Numbered from the stretch's first letter, positions 33,271-41,704 are shown. The stretch: DNA of 64,000 nt from Bacteroidales bacterium (GCA_017513445.1 JAFXFS010000013.1:62001-126000); one strand, 5' to 3'. The notes: generated by a model from the letters alone, not told the origin. Translations and numbers: made by a program.

Positions 33271-34299
33271 ATGAATAGCGAAAAAATAGACCAACTTTTA
33301 AATTGGATTAATGATCTAAGTGATAAAACTGAGGCAGAGGTTGAGGAGTTAAGGGTAAAATTACTTGGAAAGAAGGGTGAAATTACTCAACTTTTTGATG
33401 AGTTTAGAACTATTCTTCCAGAACAAAAGAGGGAGTTTGGACAACGTCTGAATATCTTGAAAAAGGCAGCTCAAGAGAAAATTGAGGAGTTGAGAGAGGC
33501 GGCAGCATCTGTCTGCTCTCCGGAGAAATCTTCTTGCCTTGATACAACAATGCCTGGTAACTCTCTGGATTTAGGTTCACGTCACCCGATTTCATTAACA
33601 CGCGAGGAAATTATCAATATTTTTAAGAAGTTTGGATATTGTGTAGCAGAGGGTCCAGAGATTGAAGATGATTGGCACGTGTTCGGTGCATTGAATTTTC
33701 CACCAGAGCACCCTGCAAGAGATATGCAAGATACATTCTTTATTTCAACAGATGAAAATAGAGTGCTTTTGCGTACTCACACATCTTCAGTTCAGGTAAG
33801 AACAATGGAGAAACAACAACCTCCAATTCGTGTTATCTGCCCTGGAAGAGTTTTTAGAAATGAGGCTATTTCTGCTCGTGCTCACTGTATTTTCCACCAA
33901 ATTGAGGGTCTATACATTGATGAAAATGTCTCTTTTGCAGACCTCAAACAGGCAATTCTTCTATTTGCTAAGGAGATGTTTGGTGAGAGTACACAAATTA
34001 GATTGCGTCCATCATATTTTCCATTTACAGAGCCAAGTGCAGAGGTTGATGTAAGTTGTAATATCTGTAAAGGAAAGGGATGTAACATTTGTAAAGGAAC
34101 AGGTTGGTTAGAGATTATGGGTTGTGGTATGGTCGATCCAAATGTGCTTGAGGCTTCAGGTATCGATAGCAAAAAGTATTCAGGTTTTGCTTTTGGTATG
34201 GGTGTTGAGCGTATTGCGATGTTGAAATGGCAAGTTAAAGACCTTCGCCTTTACTTCGAAAATGATGTCAGATTTTTAAGAGAGTTTGAAACACTTTAG
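33271..34299 (+). CDS. pheS: Phenylalanyl-tRNA synthetase alpha subunit, 342 aa
   Basis: PheS is the catalytic subunit that charges tRNA-Phe, acting as an alpha2-beta2 tetramer. The N-terminal coiled coil (about residues 10-80) is followed by the class II core: HPARDMQDTFF, LLRTHTSSVQVR, VFRNEAISARAHCIFHQIEG, and the motif 3 region GFAFGMGVERIAMLK. Two CNICKGKGCNICKG cysteines form a small knot (about 264-275). The pheT gene is not adjacent. A terminator follows. Confidence 0.97.
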   Translation: MNSEKIDQLLNWINDLSDKTEAEVEELRVKLLGKKGEITQLFDEFRTILPEQKREFGQRLNILKKAAQEKIEELREAAASVCSPEKSSCLDTTMPGNSLDLGSRHPISLTREEIINIFKKFGYCVAEGPEIEDDWHVFGALNFPPEHPARDMQDTFFISTDENRVLLRTHTSSVQVRTMEKQQPPIRVICPGRVFRNEAISARAHCIFHQIEGLYIDENVSFADLKQAILLFAKEMFGESTQIRLRPSYFPFTEPSAEVDVSCNICKGKGCNICKGTGWLEIMGCGMVDPNVLEASGIDSKKYSGFAFGMGVERIAMLKWQVKDLRLYFENDVRFLREFETL

Positions 34300-34322
34300 T
34301 TATAAAGGTTTACATTTATAGT

Positions 34323-34353
34323 GCGACGTTGTTATTCAGCGTCGCTTTTTTTT
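34323..34353 (+). terminator. Intrinsic terminator after pheS
   Basis: GCGACG (34323-34328) pairs with CGTCGC (34340-34345), followed by eight T. The T run reaches into the next -7 box, TATCTTTG (34353-34360), so terminator and promoter overlap. Confidence 0.8.
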
Positions 34354-34360
34354 ATCTTTG
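34353..34360 (+). promoter_or_regulatory. -7 box for sdaA
   Basis: TATCTTTG matches TAnnTTTG and puts the transcript start near 34364, 16 bases before the ATG at 34380. It rules out the longer frame's start at 34329. Confidence 0.6.
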
Positions 34361-34379
34361 TGGACCATTTTTTATTGTT

Positions 34380-35576
34380 ATGGAGAGTATAAAAGAGATA
34401 TTTAAGATAGGGAAAGGGCCATCAAGTAGTCACACAATGGCTCCTCGTGTAGCAGCTTTGGAGTTCTTGAAGAGAAATTATGCAGCAGCACGTTTTGAGG
34501 TTACCCTTTATGGCAGTCTTGCATCTACAGGAAAGGGCCACTTTACCGATATTGCAATTCTTGAGGTTTTAGGGGAGGATAGATGTAAAATTATCTGGAG
34601 AAATGATATTTTTCTTCCTCAACACCCAAATGGGCTTTGTTTTGAGGCGTATGATGGTGATGGAAATTTGATGGAAGGGTGGACAACTTTTAGTATTGGA
34701 GGCGGTGATATTAGTGATACAGGAAAAAGAGAAGCTAAAAAACAGGTTTATCCACATTCAAAGATGTCAGATATCCTACAGTGGTGTATTGATAATGGCA
34801 CAACATTCTGGGAGTATGTTCAGATGTATGAGGAGAGTGATCTAAACGACTATTTAGCAGAGGTTTGGAGAGTAATGCGCGAATCTGTAGAGAGGGGAAT
34901 TGATAATGAGGGTGTTATCCCTGGTGGATTGCATCTTGCACGAAAAGCATCATCATTTTTTATTAAGGGTAATGGACATCAGGGTTCAATGCGTCGTCGA
35001 GCAATGACCTTTGCCTATGCTTTAGCTGTGGCTGAGGAGAATGCTTGTGGTAGCACTATAGTAACTGCACCAACTTGTGGTTCTTGTGGAGTTGTTCCGG
35101 CAGTTTTCTATCTAAACCAGGAGGGTTATCACTTCTCAGACAAAAAAATAATCAGAGCTTTGGCAACAGCTGGCTTAATTGGAAATATCATTAAGACCAA
35201 TGCTTCAATCGCAGGAGCAGAGGTTGGATGTCAAGGTGAGATTGGGTCAGCTTGTTGTATGGCAGCAGGTGCATCTACGCAGTTGTTTGGAGGAACTCCA
35301 ATGCAGATTGAATATGCGGCATCAATGGGTATGGAGCACTTCTTGGGATTAACCTGTGACCCTGTTTGTGGATTGGTACAGATTCCTTGTATTGAACGAA
35401 ATGCTTTTGCTGCGACTCGAGCTGTGGACGCTAATGTATATGCTCTTATGACTGATGGAAACCACAGAGTTGGTTTTGATAGTGTGATAGAGGTAATGAA
35501 GCGCACCGGTCGTGATATTCCAAGTCTTTATAAAGAGACTGCTGAAGGAGGTCTTGCTGCCCATATGAAGGGATAG
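34380..35576 (+). CDS. sdaA: L-serine ammonia-lyase (iron-sulfur type), 398 aa
   Basis: This single-chain serine dehydratase turns L-serine into pyruvate and ammonia. The beta domain is at the N-terminus (GKGPSSSHTMAP, phosphate loop) and the alpha domain at the C-terminus, with cysteines for a 4Fe-4S cluster in TAPTCGSCGVVPA, GEIGSACCMAAGA and LTCDPVCGLVQIPC. HKxxAAL-type fusion order beta then alpha is usual here. The ATG at 34380 is preferred over 34329. The 3' side runs into a field of palindromic repeats. Confidence 0.95.
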   Translation: MESIKEIFKIGKGPSSSHTMAPRVAALEFLKRNYAAARFEVTLYGSLASTGKGHFTDIAILEVLGEDRCKIIWRNDIFLPQHPNGLCFEAYDGDGNLMEGWTTFSIGGGDISDTGKREAKKQVYPHSKMSDILQWCIDNGTTFWEYVQMYEESDLNDYLAEVWRVMRESVERGIDNEGVIPGGLHLARKASSFFIKGNGHQGSMRRRAMTFAYALAVAEENACGSTIVTAPTCGSCGVVPAVFYLNQEGYHFSDKKIIRALATAGLIGNIIKTNASIAGAEVGCQGEIGSACCMAAGASTQLFGGTPMQIEYAASMGMEHFLGLTCDPVCGLVQIPCIERNAFAATRAVDANVYALMTDGNHRVGFDSVIEVMKRTGRDIPSLYKETAEGGLAAHMKG

Positions 35577-35929
35577 ATTGCCGGCTTCGCCAGCAATGAC
35601 GTTCCGTTCAGTCATTCCCGAGCTTCATACAATGGTTCGTCATTCCCGAGCTTGCCTCGGGAATCTGTTTTAGCGTGTAATGAATTGATGCTCAATAGAT
35701 TGCCGGCTTCGCCAGCAATGATGATATAATGTTCGCCGCAATGACGGTGTGTTTCCGTCATTCCCGAACTTCATACAATAGTTCGTCATTCCCGAGCTTC
35801 ATACAATGGTTCGTCATTCCCGAGCTTGCCTCGGGAATCTGTTTTAGCGTGTAATGAATTGATGCTCAACAGATTGCCGGCTTCGCCAGCAATGACGATA
35901 TAATGTTCGCCAGCAATGATAGGTGGGAA
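35577..35929. repeat. Palindromic intergenic repeat field
   Basis: This 353-base gap holds no gene. Two 127-base direct copies (35611-35737 and 35785-35911) differ at only two positions. Each has a hairpin ATTCCCGA-loop-TCGGGAAT and a near-palindrome ATTGCCGGC-ttc-GCCAGCAAT. A third ATTGCCGGC unit begins at 35578, and a degenerate GTCATTCCCGAACTT unit lies between the copies. No open frame crosses it and no integrase-like gene is nearby. It resembles REP-type mosaic repeats and may end transcription of the two convergent genes. Confidence 0.85.
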
Positions 35930-37426
35930 CTATTCTATGTTGTAAGTTCTGGCACTATTCTTACCATAATTATTGCTGATAGTTACAGTAGCCCCATCCT
36001 TATTCCATTCCCAGCGGAATTCAAGAGCAGTTACCCAGTTAACATAGTGAATTTTCATCACAAGAGCTTTTTTATCCCAAGCATAACTTCCTGCAGCATA
36101 GAATGGACCTTCCAAGCCCTCTTTCCATCCGATTGGATTAAGAGAGTACGGAGGGAAACCGGCTATTTCGGTAGTAAGCCACTCTTTATAACCTAGAGGT
36201 TGAGTATATTTTTCTCCATCTTTTTTAGTTATTGTAATAAGCAAATTGCCATCACTCTCATCAAATGAAACTTCACTCCATTCGTATGGAGATTTTTCAA
36301 TTTTATAGCTTTTGCCAATAATCTTTTTTAATTGGGAAGAGCTCTTCTTTCCTTGAGGTGTTGGTAGTTGGTATTCTTGTTCACGCTTTTTAAGTATTTC
36401 ATAATCAGCACTTTCTGCAAGAGGTTCATCTACCATCTGAGGCAGAAGTTTATTCCAGAAGAGGCCTCGTTGAGGTTTTCCATTAGTAAAGGATGCTTCT
36501 GTCAAAACGATAACCACATCTTTTTCAGGAACTACAATAACATATTGTCCCAAAGCACCATCAGCTCTGACTGCAGTTGGATAGGCACATTGCCAAGTCT
36601 GGAATCCATAGCCATAGTCTCCACCATTTGACTGTTTGCTACTCATCTGATCTATCCAATCTTTTGATATGAGTTGCTTTCCATTCCAAACTCCTCCATC
36701 AAGCCAAAGTTGACCAATTTTGGCAAGAGATTCACTTTGGATATGAAGTCCCCAACCACCGGTATTAATACCCTCTGGGCTAATTTCCCAAGCAACCTTT
36801 TCAATATTCATTTGAGAGAATAATTTTTCATCAAGGTAATCAAGAACAGTTTTACCTGTAACTCTCTGGATAATTGCAGAAAGCATATAAGTAACCATTG
36901 AATCATAAGCAAACACCTCTCCAGGAGTGTTTTTAACCTCTTTATTTAGAAATACCTCTACCCAATTTTTATATCTGTTGCGCATATTCCAATCCGGTTT
37001 TACTCCTGATGTCATTGTAAGAAGATCTTTAACTGTCATAGCGGCAAGATTATCCGAAATTGTATCAGGAAGATATTCAGGGAAGAATGTGGCAACTCTG
37101 TCATTTATTCTTAGACGATTCTCATCCACAGCAAGTCCTACAGCCAGACTTACCAAAGTCTTGGAACTTGAATATTGAGTGTGTTGGTATTCAGGGGCAA
37201 ATGGTTTTGGATATATCTCTCCGATAACTTTGCCGTGTCTCATAACAATAAGACTGTGAATATCTGTTTGAGGCATATATACTAATGAGTCATATAACTC
37301 AATCAATGCCTTTGAAGGGACACCCTCTGCTTCGGGAGTTGATCGTGGTAAATCTCCTATTTGTGCAGATGCAGAGATGGCTAATAGCGTAATTGCTAAG
37401 GATAGAAAAAGTCTCTTTATTCTCAT
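35930..37426 (-). CDS. Serine hydrolase, beta-lactamase/class C type, 498 aa
   Basis: A signal peptide (LFLSLAITLLAISASAQ, about residues 5-22) precedes a beta-lactamase-fold domain of the class C and esterase type. The nucleophile motif SxxK is SSSKTLVSL, and the tyrosine motif is near YDSMVTYML. The last 150 residues are beta-rich (KSPYEWSEVSFDESDGNLLI), like the C-terminal lipocalin-like part of some family members. It acts in the periplasm on an unknown ester or peptide substrate. A -7 box TACTTTTG (minus, 37505-37498) overlaps the neighbouring promoter region. Confidence 0.85.
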   Translation of the reverse strand: MRIKRLFLSLAITLLAISASAQIGDLPRSTPEAEGVPSKALIELYDSLVYMPQTDIHSLIVMRHGKVIGEIYPKPFAPEYQHTQYSSSKTLVSLAVGLAVDENRLRINDRVATFFPEYLPDTISDNLAAMTVKDLLTMTSGVKPDWNMRNRYKNWVEVFLNKEVKNTPGEVFAYDSMVTYMLSAIIQRVTGKTVLDYLDEKLFSQMNIEKVAWEISPEGINTGGWGLHIQSESLAKIGQLWLDGGVWNGKQLISKDWIDQMSSKQSNGGDYGYGFQTWQCAYPTAVRADGALGQYVIVVPEKDVVIVLTEASFTNGKPQRGLFWNKLLPQMVDEPLAESADYEILKKREQEYQLPTPQGKKSSSQLKKIIGKSYKIEKSPYEWSEVSFDESDGNLLITITKKDGEKYTQPLGYKEWLTTEIAGFPPYSLNPIGWKEGLEGPFYAAGSYAWDKKALVMKIHYVNWVTALEFRWEWNKDGATVTISNNYGKNSARTYNIE

Positions 37427-37497
37427 AATATCTTATATTTTTAAACATTTGAAAACTTGGTTTATGTTATTTATCTAACGTATAATGTCAAATCATA

Positions 37498-37535
37498 CAA
37501 AAGTAACAAGTATAAATGAATTTACATTATATTTG
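37498..37535. promoter_or_regulatory. Divergent -7 boxes, serine hydrolase and 137-aa gene
   Basis: The minus strand has TACTTTTG at 37505-37498 for the hydrolase. The plus strand has TATATTTG at 37528-37535. The plus box ends only four bases before the ATG at 37540, so that message would be nearly leaderless. Confidence 0.5.
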
Positions 37536-37539
37536 TTGC

Positions 37540-37953
37540 ATGGAAAATATTGGAATTACGATTCCGACCGGAACGAGGAAGGAGGAGATCAAAGTTCGAG
37601 AAAAAATCATCAAGAACTTTTACGCAAAGTGGATCAGTGAGCATCCGGACAAGAAGATATGGAATGAAGATCTTCAGGACTATATATGTGTCAAATATCA
37701 ATCCATCAACGAAACATATAACAAGGCGGCAAGGAGATACGAATCTACTCTTGCTGTATTCCGTCTGACAGAAGTTTTGGAGAAGGCCGTCCTTAAAGAG
37801 GAGAGGCAAACAAAGCCTGGCGATAAAAACCAGAAGCCATATTCAAAGCTTCTGATTATGCTATATGATGGAATAAAGCTGACGGTGGGCGTACAGAAGT
37901 CCACTCAAGAGAAAGTACAATATTGCCTTACCGCATTGGGATCTACAGCCTAA
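37540..37953 (+). CDS. Conserved uncharacterised Bacteroidota protein, 137 aa
   Basis: The pattern MENIGITIPTGTRKEEI at the start, then FYAKWISEHPDKKIW and a QSINETYNKAARRYESTLAV stretch, resembles a family of short hypothetical proteins common in Bacteroidota genomes. Their function is not known. It has no signal peptide or membrane segment and a moderately basic composition. I choose the ATG at 37540 over 37516, since the -7 box ends at 37535. Its last codons touch the terminator of the minus-strand sRNA candidate, so the two transcripts are convergent. Confidence 0.75.
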   Translation: MENIGITIPTGTRKEEIKVREKIIKNFYAKWISEHPDKKIWNEDLQDYICVKYQSINETYNKAARRYESTLAVFRLTEVLEKAVLKEERQTKPGDKNQKPYSKLLIMLYDGIKLTVGVQKSTQEKVQYCLTALGSTA

Positions 37954-37955
37954 AT

Positions 37956-37981
37956 AAAAAACCACCGCAAAAATGCGGTGG
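37956..37981 (-). terminator. Intrinsic terminator of the sRNA candidate
   Basis: A perfect 8-bp stem, CCACCGCA with TGCGGTGG (37974-37981 and 37962-37969), with a short loop, is followed on the minus strand by six T. The plus side lacks a T run. Confidence 0.8.
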
Positions 37982-38051
37982 CTATACTTTGGGGCTCGGA
38001 ACCGCCTGAGCGATAAGGGTTGTCATCCCTTCTACGAATTCCCCGCTGACC
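37956..38051 (-). ncRNA. Candidate small RNA, about 96 nt
   Basis: On the minus strand a TTTTG (38086-38082), 19 bases, then TATCTTTG (38062-38055) form a consensus promoter, with the start expected near 38051. The RNA can close with GGGG (38044-38041) and CCCC (37994-37991), contains an AAGGG/CCCTT hairpin with a 7-base loop (38031-38027/38019-38015), and ends with CCACCGCA-TGCGGTGG (37981-37962) and six T (37961-37956). No open reading frame is needed to explain it. It does not match tmRNA, SRP, RNase P or 6S as far as I can tell. Confidence 0.7.
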
Positions 38052-38054
38052 CTG

Positions 38055-38086
38055 CAAAGATATGCAGTTTTTCTTAATCTGCAAAA
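38055..38086 (-). promoter_or_regulatory. Consensus promoter of the sRNA candidate
   Basis: TTTTG, 19-base spacer and TATCTTTG on the minus strand. This is one of the best promoter matches in the window. Confidence 0.7.
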
Positions 38087-38195
38087 TTCACACAAAACAG
38101 CTGGTACAATATGGGTATTCCATCTTTGTAAAGATACTTTCTTTATTTTTAATAACAAACTTCTCCTAATTGAGTTTTTTTAAAAAAATAGGTAT

Positions 38196-38203
38196 TATAT
38201 TTG
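38196..38203 (+). promoter_or_regulatory. -7 box for the superoxide reductase gene
   Basis: TATATTTG matches TAnnTTTG; the transcript start would be near 38207, 36 bases before the ATG. Confidence 0.5.
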
Positions 38204-38242
38204 TAATAGATAAATATATAATAACAATTAAAATAGAGAGAG

Positions 38243-38617
38243 ATGAAAACAAAATTTTATAAATGTAATCATTGCGGTAATGTTATCGTGAAATGTGTAG
38301 ATTCTGGTGTTCCAGTAGTGTGCTGTGGTGAAAAAATGGAAGAACTTACAGCAAATACAATTGAAGCTAGTGTAGAAAAGCACCTTCCTGTTGTAACTCG
38401 TATAGATGACTGCAAAATCAAAGTAGAGGTTGGAAGTGTTGCTCACCCAATGTTACCAGAGCATCACATTGCTTTTATCTATGTTGAAACTGAAAATGGT
38501 GGACAACGTATTGATTTGAAGGATAAGCCAGAAGCTGTTTTCTGCGTATGTAATGATAAACCTATTGCAGTTTATGAGTATTGCAATTTGCACGGTTTGT
38601 GGAAGACAGTTCTATAG
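38243..38617 (+). CDS. dfx: Desulfoferrodoxin-type superoxide reductase, 124 aa
   Basis: The N-terminal desulforedoxin part has CNHCG and VCCGEKM (about residues 8-33), four cysteines for an iron centre. The C-terminal superoxide-reductase domain has EKHLPVV, HPMLPEHHIAFIYVET and CNLHGLWK, which carry the histidines and the cysteine of the catalytic iron. It reduces superoxide to peroxide without making oxygen, which fits an anaerobic gut or sediment lifestyle. It is monocistronic, with its own -7 box and a terminator-like hairpin after it. Confidence 0.93.
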   Translation: MKTKFYKCNHCGNVIVKCVDSGVPVVCCGEKMEELTANTIEASVEKHLPVVTRIDDCKIKVEVGSVAHPMLPEHHIAFIYVETENGGQRIDLKDKPEAVFCVCNDKPIAVYEYCNLHGLWKTVL

Positions 38618-38652
38618 GGAGCTGTTTCGTAATATAAATAAATCGAACGCGA

Positions 38653-38679
38653 GGGCGAGCATCAGTAATGATCTCGCCC
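38653..38679 (+). terminator. Hairpin after dfx
   Basis: GGGCGAG (38653-38659) pairs with CTCGCCC (38673-38679), followed by a short T-rich run. It is probably the dfx terminator and also marks the left edge of the 184-base repeat array. Confidence 0.55.
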
Positions 38680-39101
38680 CTTCGTTTGAATATTGCACAA
38701 AAAAATAAGGTCAGCATTTCTGCTGACCTTTGGAGCGGGAAACGAGGCTCGAACTCGCGGCAATGCCGCGAGCCAATCGCGTACTTTTAATGACCCCTCA
38801 CTCTTCGCTGCGCTCAGAGAGCTCCCCTACAAAGGGGAGCAATGGGGTCGCAAGTTCTCGCCCCTTCGTTTGAATATTGCACAAAAAAATAAGGTCAGCA
38901 TTTCTGCTGACCTTTAGAGCGGAAAACGAGGCTCGAACTCGCGGCAATGCCGCGAGCCAATCGCGAACTTTTAATGACCCCTCACTCTTCGCTGCGCTCA
39001 GAGAGCTCCCCTACAAAGGGGAGCAATGGGGTCTCAAGTTCTCGCCCCTTCGTTTGAATATTGCACAAAAAAATAAGGTCGGCATTTCTGCTGACCTTTA
39101 G
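38673..39101. repeat. Tandem 184-bp repeat with tRNA-Gly 3' fragments
   Basis: This 484-base gene-free gap carries two full 184-base units (38673-38856, 38857-39040) and a third partial unit that runs into the real tRNA-Gly. Each unit contains a perfect hairpin GGTCAGCA-tttc-TGCTGACC, then a 26-base copy of the tRNA-Gly T arm and 3' acceptor strand (minus, 38734-38759 and 38918-38943; real end at 39102), a palindrome CTCGCGGC-aat-GCCGCGAG, and a CCCCT...AGGGG repeat. The first fragment even encodes CCA, unlike the real tRNA. Two nearly identical 74-residue frames in the units are by-products. Confidence 0.8.
39075..39098 (-). terminator. Terminator of tRNA-Gly
   Basis: AAGGTCGGCA pairs with TGCTGACCTT (one mismatch), and on the minus strand it is followed by a T-rich run (TTATTTTTTT). 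It is the original of the hairpin repeated in the 184-base units. Confidence 0.7.
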
Positions 39102-39174
<73 letters not shown>

Positions 39175-39257
39175 ATTATTTCAATTGCCAATCGTTCGTG
39201 ATTGGGATTGCAAAGATAGGTCTTTTTTTATTACTTCCAAAAAAAATGATTAAAAAA

Positions 39258-39905
39258 TTAATTATTTACCACGATTTTTGTCAAATCTTCAAATTTATCA
39301 ATAATAAAATTGCTTCCACAGGCCTCAAGTTCTTTCCTTGATTGATTGCCAAAAGTGACGCCACAAGTCAGACAACCAGCACCTTTCCCCATCTCAATGT
39401 CAAAACAGGTATCTCCTACGACAAGCGTTTCATCGCATTTAATGCCCAATTTATCCATCACACAAAGAGCCAAATCAGGAGCAGGTTTCCCCTTCTGAAC
39501 ACTATCTTCTCCACAAACAATATCAAAATACTCTTCAAGTTCAAGATGTCTTACCAACTTATTAAGAGACTCTTCGCCTCTGCTCGAAGCGACACTTAGG
39601 CAAAATCCGCTATTTTTAAGAGATGTCAAGCACTCTTTAACGCCTTCAAATAGTGTTATTACCGGGGTGGCGATATCATCAAAAATATCACGATAGAGAT
39701 TAGTAGCTCTTTGAGCAAATTCATCATTGCCACCTGTTAATTCTAAAAACATTTGTTTCAGAGGTAGCCCAATTTTTGACGTAATACTTTGATTATCAAT
39801 ATTATCCACTCCCAGAATATCAAAAGTCTCAGTGAAAGTTTTGATTATTCCTTTGTGTGTGTCGGCAATTGTGCCATCAAAATCGAATATTATATTTTTA
39901 ATCAT
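39258..39905 (-). CDS. HAD-superfamily phosphatase (phosphoglycolate-type), 215 aa
   Basis: Haloacid-dehalogenase motifs are in order: FDFDGTIADT at the start (motif I, two aspartates), SVASSRGEESLNKL (motif II), KGKPAPDLAL (lysine, motif III) and VVGDTCFDIEMGKGAG (motif IV). The cap and length fit phosphoglycolate-phosphatase-like or PPi-phosphatase proteins; the substrate is not fixed. I choose the ATG at 39905, which overlaps the MATE stop in ATGA, rather than the earlier start. It is the third gene of the lipoprotein-MATE-HAD unit. Confidence 0.88.
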   Translation of the reverse strand: MIKNIIFDFDGTIADTHKGIIKTFTETFDILGVDNIDNQSITSKIGLPLKQMFLELTGGNDEFAQRATNLYRDIFDDIATPVITLFEGVKECLTSLKNSGFCLSVASSRGEESLNKLVRHLELEEYFDIVCGEDSVQKGKPAPDLALCVMDKLGIKCDETLVVGDTCFDIEMGKGAGCLTCGVTFGNQSRKELEACGSNFIIDKFEDLTKIVVNN

Positions 39906-41260
39906 TCTTCTGTACAATTTGCTTTAATAATTCTATCCATCATTCTGTTGAGGCGAGCATAGAAGAGAATAGAAGCTGTCATCAATCCTACCAATAGTCC
40001 AATCCAAATGCCATAGACTCCCAATCCTACCCAAAAAGCAAGGATTAAGCCAACAGGGATACAGATAATATAGTAGGAGAAAACAGCCATATATAGAGGG
40101 ACTTTTACATCACCAATACCTCTTAATGCACTGATGCAACCAAGTTGTGTTGCGTCAAAAATCTGGTATGCCGCCACAATCCATATAATTGTTGAGGCAA
40201 TAGGGAAGACATTGGTGTCATTAGTAAATATTGCAGGAATATTCTTATTGAAAATTACAAAGATAAGGGCACAAAAAAGCATAAATGCGATGCTCATATG
40301 TAGTGAGGCGATTGCTGCCATCTTCATATCTTTATAACGTTTAGCACCATATTGATGAGATACTCTAATGGTTGCAGCAGAACCTATTCCGGTTGAGACC
40401 ATAAATGTCAAAGTGCTTAAATTCTGGCCAATCTGGTGTGCAGCCAACTCATAAGTACCTATCCATCCTACTATTATAGCACAAAGACTGAACAGCCCCT
40501 CTTCACAAAGACCTTGAGTCGCAGAGGGAATAGATATTTTTAAAATCTCCTTGAGTGATTTCCTATCTATAAAAGGTCGTTTTATCAATCGAAGAAATCT
40601 GAGATACTCCTCTTTTTTCAATATCAGTATTACAAATGCAATTGCAGATAAGGTTCGGCTTATAAAAGTTGCAAGAGCTGCTCCTTCAACACCTAATGGT
40701 TTGATACCAAATTTACCATAAATTAAAACCCAATTCAGAAAAATATTCAGAATATTACAGATAATGGTGATCCACATCGCATATCTTGTGTTACCAATAC
40801 CTTCAGAAAAGTACCTGATGCAGAAAAATATGCTTAGGAAGATGACAGAACCGACATTTATGAAGTAATAGTTCTTTGCATAATGGAGAACTTCCGGCTG
40901 TTGCCCCATAAAATTCATTAGAAACCCGACACCAATCAGAATAATTGTCAATAAGATTCCAACAATAATATTCAAGAAAAATGAGTTGCTAAAGGTTTTT
41001 GCAACAGATTTATCATCGTTACTACCCAAATATTTACCCGCGATAGGTGTTGTTCCGATTGCAAATCCTAAAGAGCAGACTAACCCAATAAGGAATACTG
41101 CATTGGCAAAAGATACGCCAGCAAGTTGTGCAGCGCCGAGATGGCCAACCATAACATTATCCACAAATTGGACAATAATCTGCCCCGCTTGTGTTATAAT
41201 AATAGGGAAGGCAACCCTTAAATTTCGTTTATAAAAGGGGATGTAAGAGCTTAAAGACAT
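39902..41260 (-). CDS. MATE-family efflux transporter, 452 aa
   Basis: About twelve hydrophobic helices and the MATE pattern (IIITQAGQIIVQFVDNVMVGHLGAAQLAGV, in parts near residues 20-48; GIGSAATIRVSHQYGA in the second half) identify this Na+ or H+ driven multidrug exporter. It should sit in the inner membrane and export cationic compounds. It follows the lipoprotein gene by 6 bases and overlaps the phosphatase start, so the three are one transcript. The natural substrate is unknown. Confidence 0.93.
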   Translation of the reverse strand: MSLSSYIPFYKRNLRVAFPIIITQAGQIIVQFVDNVMVGHLGAAQLAGVSFANAVFLIGLVCSLGFAIGTTPIAGKYLGSNDDKSVAKTFSNSFFLNIIVGILLTIILIGVGFLMNFMGQQPEVLHYAKNYYFINVGSVIFLSIFFCIRYFSEGIGNTRYAMWITIICNILNIFLNWVLIYGKFGIKPLGVEGAALATFISRTLSAIAFVILILKKEEYLRFLRLIKRPFIDRKSLKEILKISIPSATQGLCEEGLFSLCAIIVGWIGTYELAAHQIGQNLSTLTFMVSTGIGSAATIRVSHQYGAKRYKDMKMAAIASLHMSIAFMLFCALIFVIFNKNIPAIFTNDTNVFPIASTIIWIVAAYQIFDATQLGCISALRGIGDVKVPLYMAVFSYYIICIPVGLILAFWVGLGVYGIWIGLLVGLMTASILFYARLNRMMDRIIKANCTEE

Positions 41261-41266
41261 AGATTG

Positions 41267-41704
41267 TTACTCCTTGTATTTCAGAGCGTTCTTAACCTCT
41301 TTTATCTTAATTACTTGAATCTCGTCGAAATTAACAGAGTAATTGGTATTGATAATGTGAGAATTAGATCCATAAAATGTAGAATCTGTGGCGAACATTG
41401 TATCAAGATAGAATGTTGTAGTATTTTTAATGGTATCTTTAATGATAACAGCAGTATTCGGATTGACCTTCAATGTTTTATATTCAGAACCATCAAAGCA
41501 TTCAATAGTTGTAAGGCCATTAGTTACACACTCTTTGGTACCGATACTCTTTGTGGTGTCTGTTGGTTCAATAGCTCTTGTAACTGGCTTTGTGTTTGCA
41601 AGAAATCCCTGCAAATTATCTTTACTTATTGTGTATGTAGCCGAACAAGAAGATGTTATTACTAATGCTAATACTAAGATTAATGATGTGTATCCCTTTT
41701 TCAT
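41267..41704 (-). CDS. Small lipoprotein, 145 aa
   Basis: The ATG at 41704 gives a lipoprotein signal peptide: KKG, then a hydrophobic stretch and the lipobox VITSSC with the modified cysteine near residue 20. The mature part is threonine- and asparagine-rich with two further cysteines (KECVTNGLTTIECFDG), probably beta-rich, and anchored to a membrane. No domain is recognised. It is first in a unit with the MATE exporter and the HAD phosphatase. Confidence 0.75.
   Translation of the reverse strand: MKKGYTSLILVLALVITSSCSATYTISKDNLQGFLANTKPVTRAIEPTDTTKSIGTKECVTNGLTTIECFDGSEYKTLKVNPNTAVIIKDTIKNTTTFYLDTMFATDSTFYGSNSHIINTNYSVNFDEIQVIKIKEVKNALKYKE

Noticed and set aside
35577..35929. CRISPR array
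   Set aside because: Units are 127 bases with small palindromes, only two copies, no regular spacers and no cas genes.
37956..38051. 6S RNA, SRP RNA or tmRNA as identity of the sRNA
   Set aside because: It is too short for 6S and tmRNA, and lacks the SRP GGAAGGAAGCAGC-type loop and a tRNA-like end.
38693..39101. Two almost identical 74-residue frames as duplicated genes
   Set aside because: They read through terminator hairpins and tRNA fragments of the 184-base repeat; their identity reflects the repeat, not protein conservation.
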